A stretch of DNA of 64,000 bases from Opeltia flavorubescens (lineage: Eukaryota; Ascomycota; Lecanoromycetes; Teloschistales; Teloschistaceae): the NCBI GenBank assembly GCA_000442125.1, contig KE546970.1:1418667-1482666 (forward strand). The letters are read 5' to 3'. The position numbers and the translations under genes were made by a program. Shown piece by piece: positions 58,480 to 64,000 of this stretch; position 1 is the first letter of the stretch, and the number at the start of each line of letters is the position of its first letter. Below the pieces are notes generated by a model. That model saw nothing but the letters and a program-made list of their open reading frames with translations. It made no database searches and was not told the DNA's origin.

Positions 58480-59795
58480 GTCAAGCGCCCGGGGTGCAAG
58501 CTGGTATGCGGGAGGGGAGCCGTATGGATGATGGAATTTCTTGCCAGTGTTGTTCCCCGGATCAGTGGCCGAGCAGTGATGATATCTAGTATTGCTTGCT
58601 GGACGACAATGGGTGGAAACCCAGGTGATCCGAGTCTTTCTCACTCACGAGGATTAGGGTTTTAATCCCTGTTGGTCGCCGATCAAATTCGTTCGTGTAG
58701 GCTTGCTCATCATGTAAAGGAGTGGTATTCAAGTCTATCGTTCACTTTCGCGCTAAACTGTGACGAGGTTGATGAGGCAAGAACACTTTGTATAAAAAAT
58801 GTAGTAATCTGTGGCTACGAGGGTTGTTTATTTATTCGAACCATTTGTCCAGTTCCTGTACTGTTGAGTTCCGTATCCGGCAAGCGGTCCGCATCCGCAC
58901 ACCTGTAATCTGAAACCTCCAGCTGCCTCCTGACTTGGCTACCAGCTAACAGGCTAGTCTGCATGGGGACTAGTAACTGTTGTGATATATGGTGCATCAA
59001 CTGCTGAGATCTGCACTCATTCCCTCGGAATCGGCCCCTTCTTTTGCAGTCGGACAGTACGCATAGTACACCTTTGCTTATTGCGCCTCTCAATTTTGCC
59101 CCTACAACATCTTCTGCGACTACTTTGACCTCCATGCTCTCAAACATTGGTCTTCATGAATGTTGTCCTCTATCATGAGCTCTGAGAGATGGTCTGGTAC
59201 TGTTGTAGATATCCAATGCTGTTAGTTGCTCACAATCCCCTTGCTTATCACTATCAAGAAATGGCTGTGAGAGTAGGAGACAGGCATTGTTTGCTTCTGA
59301 TAAGTATACTATTCGTTGCCGCCTGGGTTAGACCACATTTGGTAGGATGTAAATGGGTGTGCATGTCCATTTAGTCAGACGGTGCCCAGTAACACAACCC
59401 TGTCACCGGCCTTTGATTCCCTTGGATTTTGATCTGTTGCGGGCCGTGTATGTGCCCGCGTGCGAGTGGCGTGCAATCAATATGATTTCCTTACTAGTCC
59501 GGTGGTATTGTATTCGAAATTCCTCGACGGATGTGGAAAACCATTTGATGGGGGACAAGTCTCTCACTTATTTCACCCTAATGACTAAGTAATCTGTTAT
59601 ATCCCTCGGGACTAGACATTGGGCATGACCGTGTCATAGTTTTTTTTTTAAAAAACGGGACCATGCAGCAAATTATAATGTGGTTCGCTTTGCTTAGAGA
59701 AGTGCCTGATCGCCTCGTGAATGAACATAAAGTCTACCCCAGCTCAGCGTCTCCTGTCATGACTTCATTATATTTCATTCTAATTTCTATAAGCT
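58480..59795. other. Gene-poor region
   Basis: About 1.3 kb between the type B copy 4 upstream region and the DUF6594 gene. It may hold further 5' sequence of the former. A T-then-A homopolymer palindrome lies near 59640-59656. Nothing else recognised. Confidence 0.4.
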
Positions 59796-60794
59796 ATGGC
59801 TGACTATAACAGGCTTGCATCTATGATTGCACATCATGGAGAGGCTGCTCTTTTCCGTCGTTTCGATGCTTTGAACATCAAGAGTTTATTATATATGCAA
59901 GCTGAAATTATTCATCTTGAGGCTGAGCTACATCAGATCGAAACAGAAGCAAAGTCGTCGGCTGACAAAGGCAAAAATCTTTACCCATTCTCTGTATACG
60001 ATCTCCGAGAATCCGCTTCTACAGGGATGGTCACGCAATGGACCAAATATCAAGAGATTCAAGGCAAGATACAGGCGTACAGTATGTATCATGAAGTCAC
60101 CGCATCTCTAGCCTATTGAATATTGTGCCTCTCAGATCACGCTCTGCTCCAGTACCACTCTCTCAGGAATATTGCCAAACCAACAGCCAATACTGCTGAA
60201 TTCCTTCGAGAATGGTTGGATCGACCCGAGGGAGGTGATTTTTTCCTAAAAGGTCGCGAAGCTACCATTTGGGAGGCAGAGGATGATCTCGTCTCTTTGG
60301 ACTCTCAACAGCCGGATAGAGATGCCTTGACATCTTTTATCAATGAAAAGCTCGTTCCTTGGTACCATCACCGTTGGGGACATCGTACAAAGGTAAAGCT
60401 ATGGCGATGGATATCATCGTACATTCGTTGACCGAGGAGAAGCCTGCATCAACCGCAGAATGGTACGGCGTCTGGCAGTACGATAAGGAGAAACTCAGTG
60501 TACTTGCCAATGCCATCAACACGCTTCTGGCGTCTCTGCTACCGAGCATCTCGATTCTCGTCCTGTACTTTCTCTCGAAACCCGTAACAAGGCTCGTAGC
60601 CATACTGGGGTTTAGTTTTTTCTTCTCCTTGATCTTGACCATGGTGTCTTCTGCTAGACGGATCGAAGTTTTCGCGGCAACAACAGCGTGAGTCTTGCTC
60701 TTGCACGCCAATGATCCATATCTGACTGGTGCTTCCTAGCTTGGCCGCGGTGCAAGTGGTATTCGTATCTGGAGCAGGATTTTGCTCTTGCTGA
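59796..60794 (+). CDS. DUF6594 family membrane protein
   Basis: Fungus-specific protein of the DUF6594 type. Four exons: from 59796 (MADYNRLASMIAHHGEAALF) through FDALNIKSLLYMQAEIIHLE (the conserved R/F-x-L-N-...-LLxxQxEL pattern); then NHALLQYHSLRNIAKPTANT and WEAEDDLVSLDSQQPDRD; then EKPASTAEWYGVWQYDKEKL with two membrane helices (LLASLLPSISILVLYFLS, LVAILGFSFFFSLILTMVS) and the family ending ARRIEVFAATTA; the last exon gives LAAVQVVFVSGAGFCSC, with the stop at 60794. Introns start GTATGT, GTAAAG and GTGAGT. Members are often lineage-expanded and found in variable parts of the genome near incompatibility-like genes. Role unknown. Confidence 0.85.
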
Positions 60795-61824
60795 GAGGAA
60801 GAGGTGGCATACACTGTAAGACGTCGTTATATCATCGGCACCTTACCAGCTTGAACGTCAAATGTAGTATACCCACTGTTCGTCACATCGTTCCCACGGT
60901 CTTCTTTCGAATTTTCGCAAGGAAATAAGTTGAGTGCAAAGACGCTGTCGATGAGTTAGACTGTGTCTCTGATAGTCGAGTGCTTGTGACGAAAGTCAAG
61001 TCAGAAGAAAGGCAGCGAGAGCAACCGTTCACTAGACAGCTCAGAGAACTGGTGCATCGATTGCTTCTCGTTTACTTTCTTGGAGTCCCGTATTGGAGGA
61101 ATATCAATGCCAACATGACATCCTTGGAGACACGGTCTGACTTCCAAGTAAAGAATTCATCCGAGAACACATAACAACGCTGAAGATTGAGGCAGGCCTA
61201 CCACGACAGCCTCATGCCGGGCGCACTGTTCCTTCTGACAACTCATCCGTCTTATGCAATCCTCCACTGCCAAGGACCACTTTTGGCGGAAGACCAGCAT
61301 CCAATGAGCTGGTTGTGCAACCACACAGAGCTTCCGAGGCTGCACCGATTACGTGACCTACGTGTCTGCTCTGTAACAGTACGTCAGATGTCAAGCTCAT
61401 TGGTCAAAGTTGCGGTGTCCTCAATACCTCTATTTCCGAACGCTCTAAGATAGCTAGGAATAAGTGTCGAATGGGTATACGAAAGAATTTACTCCACCCT
61501 TAGGACAATTCTAGTTCAACCGTGGAAGAAGACACACTGAAAAGACATGTGAGGCAGTATCAAAATAACGAATTATCGACTCCACAGGCGAACGTTTTTG
61601 AATGGTGTCTAGCATGGAGGCTGAGTTTGTCTTCACCTGGAAAATGAGAGCCTTGAAATCTGCAGTCCAGTCGGCGCATCCAATTTCAAGAAAATCTAGC
61701 ACGTCCGGGGTACCAGAACATTCAGAGTAACCATGCGAGCTATCCACCCGTCCCGATCAACAAGGTCCGGGCGGAACACAAGATCAATTCATATCCAAGA
61801 TCTAGCAAACGACAGACAACATCT
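60795..61824. other. Intergenic region
   Basis: About 1 kb between convergent genes. Short ORFs on both strands (60980-61174, 61187-61453, 61511-61747) show no family features. Confidence 0.4.
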
Positions 61825-63718
61825 TCATACCTTCTCCTCAACTTCCACACCTCCCACCTCCTTCTCCCCAGCTCCCTCTCTAACCCGCCTACTCTCCTGC
61901 TGAAACTCCTTACTCCCCATCGCCCTCGTATCCCATCCTTTCTCCTCCAAATACTCCCGAAACTTCACATCCTCCATCGAAATCGTATCCTGCCCAATCT
62001 CCGGCAACAACGCCCACGCCAGCAGGGCACTAAACAGACACAAGCTGCTGCTGACGAAAAAGGGATCCTGGCCACCGCGCGTAGAATCTGCTCCGCCGGG
62101 AGCGTTGTCCTGGATGATCGGGAAGAGGTAGGTGCCGACGAAGGCACCAATCTTACCGCACGCGGCTGCGATGGCGTAGTATTGGCCGCGGATAGCAGTG
62201 GCGGAGGTTTTGGAGGCGACAAGGCCAATATTGTCGCCGGGGCCGGCTTCACCAAGGGAGAGGAAGATGCTGTAGCAAAGAGGACCTCGATCAGAGAAGG
62301 GGAAAAAGAGAAATTTTATTAAGGAAAGGTTCAGAACATACCCGTATATCACCACAAAACCAGCCACATTCGCTTTTTTGTCCAGTATTCCATACAACCC
62401 CGCCATCAGGAAACCCACTAAACCTTGGAGAAATACGAAGATGTAAAGAGCGCGACGGGGACCGATCCAATCGCTAATATACGCGCCGGCAATTGCGCCT
62501 GGGAGGTAGAAGGCATTAACCAATGTTCCCCAGGCGAAACTCTTCCAGAGAGAGGTGTCGTCGCCGAGGATGAGGCTGATCCATTGCGTGGAGTAGATGC
62601 TGAAGGAATAGGCGGAGAAATCGTAGATGAACCAGATGAGAGAGACGACAGCTAGACGGAGCCAATAGAACCTATTCGTCTTTTGTGAGCATCATCTTCT
62701 CGTCGTATGCAACAGCGACGCTTGATTACGCACCTCAAAACCAGCAACCAAGGCGTTTTGGTATTTTTCATGGTCTCCCTCTTGAATTCCTCCGGTTCAT
62801 CCAATTTCAACCGAAGCCACAGAAGACTCAATGGCGGTATCACGCCCAGTCCTAGCGATAACCGCCATACCAATCGAAGGTGGCTTTCCGAGCAGATCAA
62901 GACCAGGATCATCGGAACGAGTGTAGAGAGGATAAAGCCGGCATCGATTTGCACATTGGTGAACATGATGAACCAGCGGTTCCGATGGCCGGATTTGAGT
63001 TCTCCGGTGTTTTCAGCACAGGCGACGCTGCCGGCTGGATATTCTCCGCTAAATCAATCACACCTCTGTCAGTCGGGCTTCACCGTGCCAGGATTCTCTA
63101 GGAAGTTCGAAACTTGTGATAGTTTTCTGCTCACCCAATACCAATCCCAATCAGAAACCGCCACGCCGTCAACGCAGCGAACATACCACCAAGATTCCCT
63201 CCCGCGCCATACGAACCGGCAGAGAGCGCGGCGAAGATTATAAGGATGATGGTCGAAGCCATGAGTGCCCATTTCCGCGAATAGTGATCGCTGACATAGC
63301 CGAAGAAGAGCTGTCCGACGACCGTTCCCGCGAAAGTTATGGCGGTGACGTTACTTTGGGCTGGGGATGCGGTGTAGGCTTTTCCGTAGAGCTTCTTGAG
63401 GATGGTGTTGACTTGGCCGATGACGCTGTGGAGCTTGATCAGCTCGAGATAGGTTGGTGCGCATGGAGGCGGACGTACCCGTTTAGATAGCCGTCGGAGA
63501 ATAATCCTAGGGAATGAAATGTCAGAGCTTTAATCGCAAGAACAAACATAAGTGAATGTGGAGAACCTACCGGCACCACAAGCAATCGTCGGCCAACTGC
63601 GATCCCATCTCCCCTTTGGTATCTCATCAATCGGAACCGCAGCATCATGCGCATACTCCCCAGTCGAATCGCCAGAAGGTGAACTCTCTTTCTCGCCGCG
63701 GCGCATCGAGAACTTCAT
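61825..63718 (-). CDS. MFS transporter of the phosphate / glycerophosphoinositol (Git1-like) group
   Basis: Twelve-helix plasma-membrane permease. The start at 63718 is MKFSMRRGEKESSPSG; a farther ATG at 63853 is in the same frame. After several short introns the protein shows AGTVVGQLFFGYVSDHYSRK (the MFS signature after helix 2), LTAWRFLIGIGIGGEYPAGS (helices 4-5, matching the GEYPLS-type motif of phosphate:H+ symporters), NRWFIMFTNVQIDAGF, VVSLIWFIYDFSAYSFSIYS, GRRALY-type loop DWIGPRRALYIFVF, and SLGEAGPGDNIGLVASKTSA, TAIRGQYYAIAAACGKIGAF (a pattern shared with Git1/Pho84 relatives). The cytosolic tail is acidic (EFREYLEEKGWD-like, then VGGVEVEEKV) and ends at 61825. Substrate, whether phosphate, glycerophosphoinositol or glycerophosphocholine, cannot be told from sequence alone. 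Confidence 0.88.
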
Positions 63719-64000
63719 GGTCGCAATCAAGGACCGAAATTCGGCGACGATTCTTAAGGCTGAGACTTTGAAGATTGAGGTGCTGAAGAGAGCTTTTTGG
63801 AGTGGAGTGGAGAGACGGGAAGTGGAAGTTGAATCCCAACCCCGACCCCACATTTTGTAGATTTAGCCTTGGCGGCGGAGGAAGAGCTATCCATGGCTCG
63901 TGATCTTAGATCTGAGACCAATTGCGGCAGGTAGTACTAAGGTAAACCTCCGAATTAGTAGATCGATGAGGATGGGATGACATGTGTTTTTTACGTTGTT

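Noticed and set aside
51392-61824. Idea that the retropepsin-like cluster is a recent LTR retrotransposon
   Set aside because: No long terminal repeats, reverse transcriptase, integrase or RNase H segments were seen, and type A genes have conserved introns.

Overview
The window is from a filamentous ascomycete (Pezizomycotina). Genes sit on both strands and carry many short spliceosomal introns (about 45-70 bp, GTxxGT...AG). The gene content is typical of the group: fungal phytochrome kinase, Kch1-type potassium transporter, Dug2, Alb1, Rsm1, a DUF6594 protein and a P450. A Leotiomycetes origin is a guess, not shown by the sequence. No tRNA, rRNA or CRISPR array was recognised. Six isolated N bases were noticed.

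Layout. 1-18.3 kb: GMPPA-like nucleotidyltransferase (cut by the left edge), a Cys-rich protein, lysyl-tRNA synthetase, a small unknown gene, a non-autonomous DNA transposon (MITE) with long terminal inverted repeats, a dynamin-family GTPase, a secreted three-module protein with dibasic cleavage sites, COX15 and the beta subunit of branched-chain keto-acid dehydrogenase (head to head), and a membrane-anchored coiled-coil protein. 19-39.4 kb: Kch1-like transporter, TAPT1/Emp65-like ER protein, a conserved unknown membrane protein, DUG2, an asparaginase-like Ntn hydrolase, ALB1, a P450, TIM17 and an Old-Yellow-Enzyme oxidoreductase. 39.9-51.4 kb: a large BTB protein, RSM1/C3HC zinc-finger protein, HAL2-type nucleotidase and a phytochrome histidine kinase.

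51.4-61.8 kb is different: gene-sparse and accessory-looking. It holds four related retropepsin-like genes, all on the minus strand, arranged as an alternating B-A-B-A series that looks like a duplicated two-gene unit. The two A members share intron phases and an identical 33-codon first exon and end in a charged coiled coil. A DUF6594 membrane protein follows. The window ends with an MFS transporter of the phosphate/glycerophosphoinositol type.

Most genes are housekeeping (translation, mitochondrial import and respiration, branched-chain amino-acid and glutathione catabolism, sulfur/nucleotide metabolism, ribosome export, light sensing). The most promising unexplained items are the retropepsin-like cluster and the Kex2-processed-repeat-like secreted protein. 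All gene models were spliced by eye, so exon edges may be off by a few bases.
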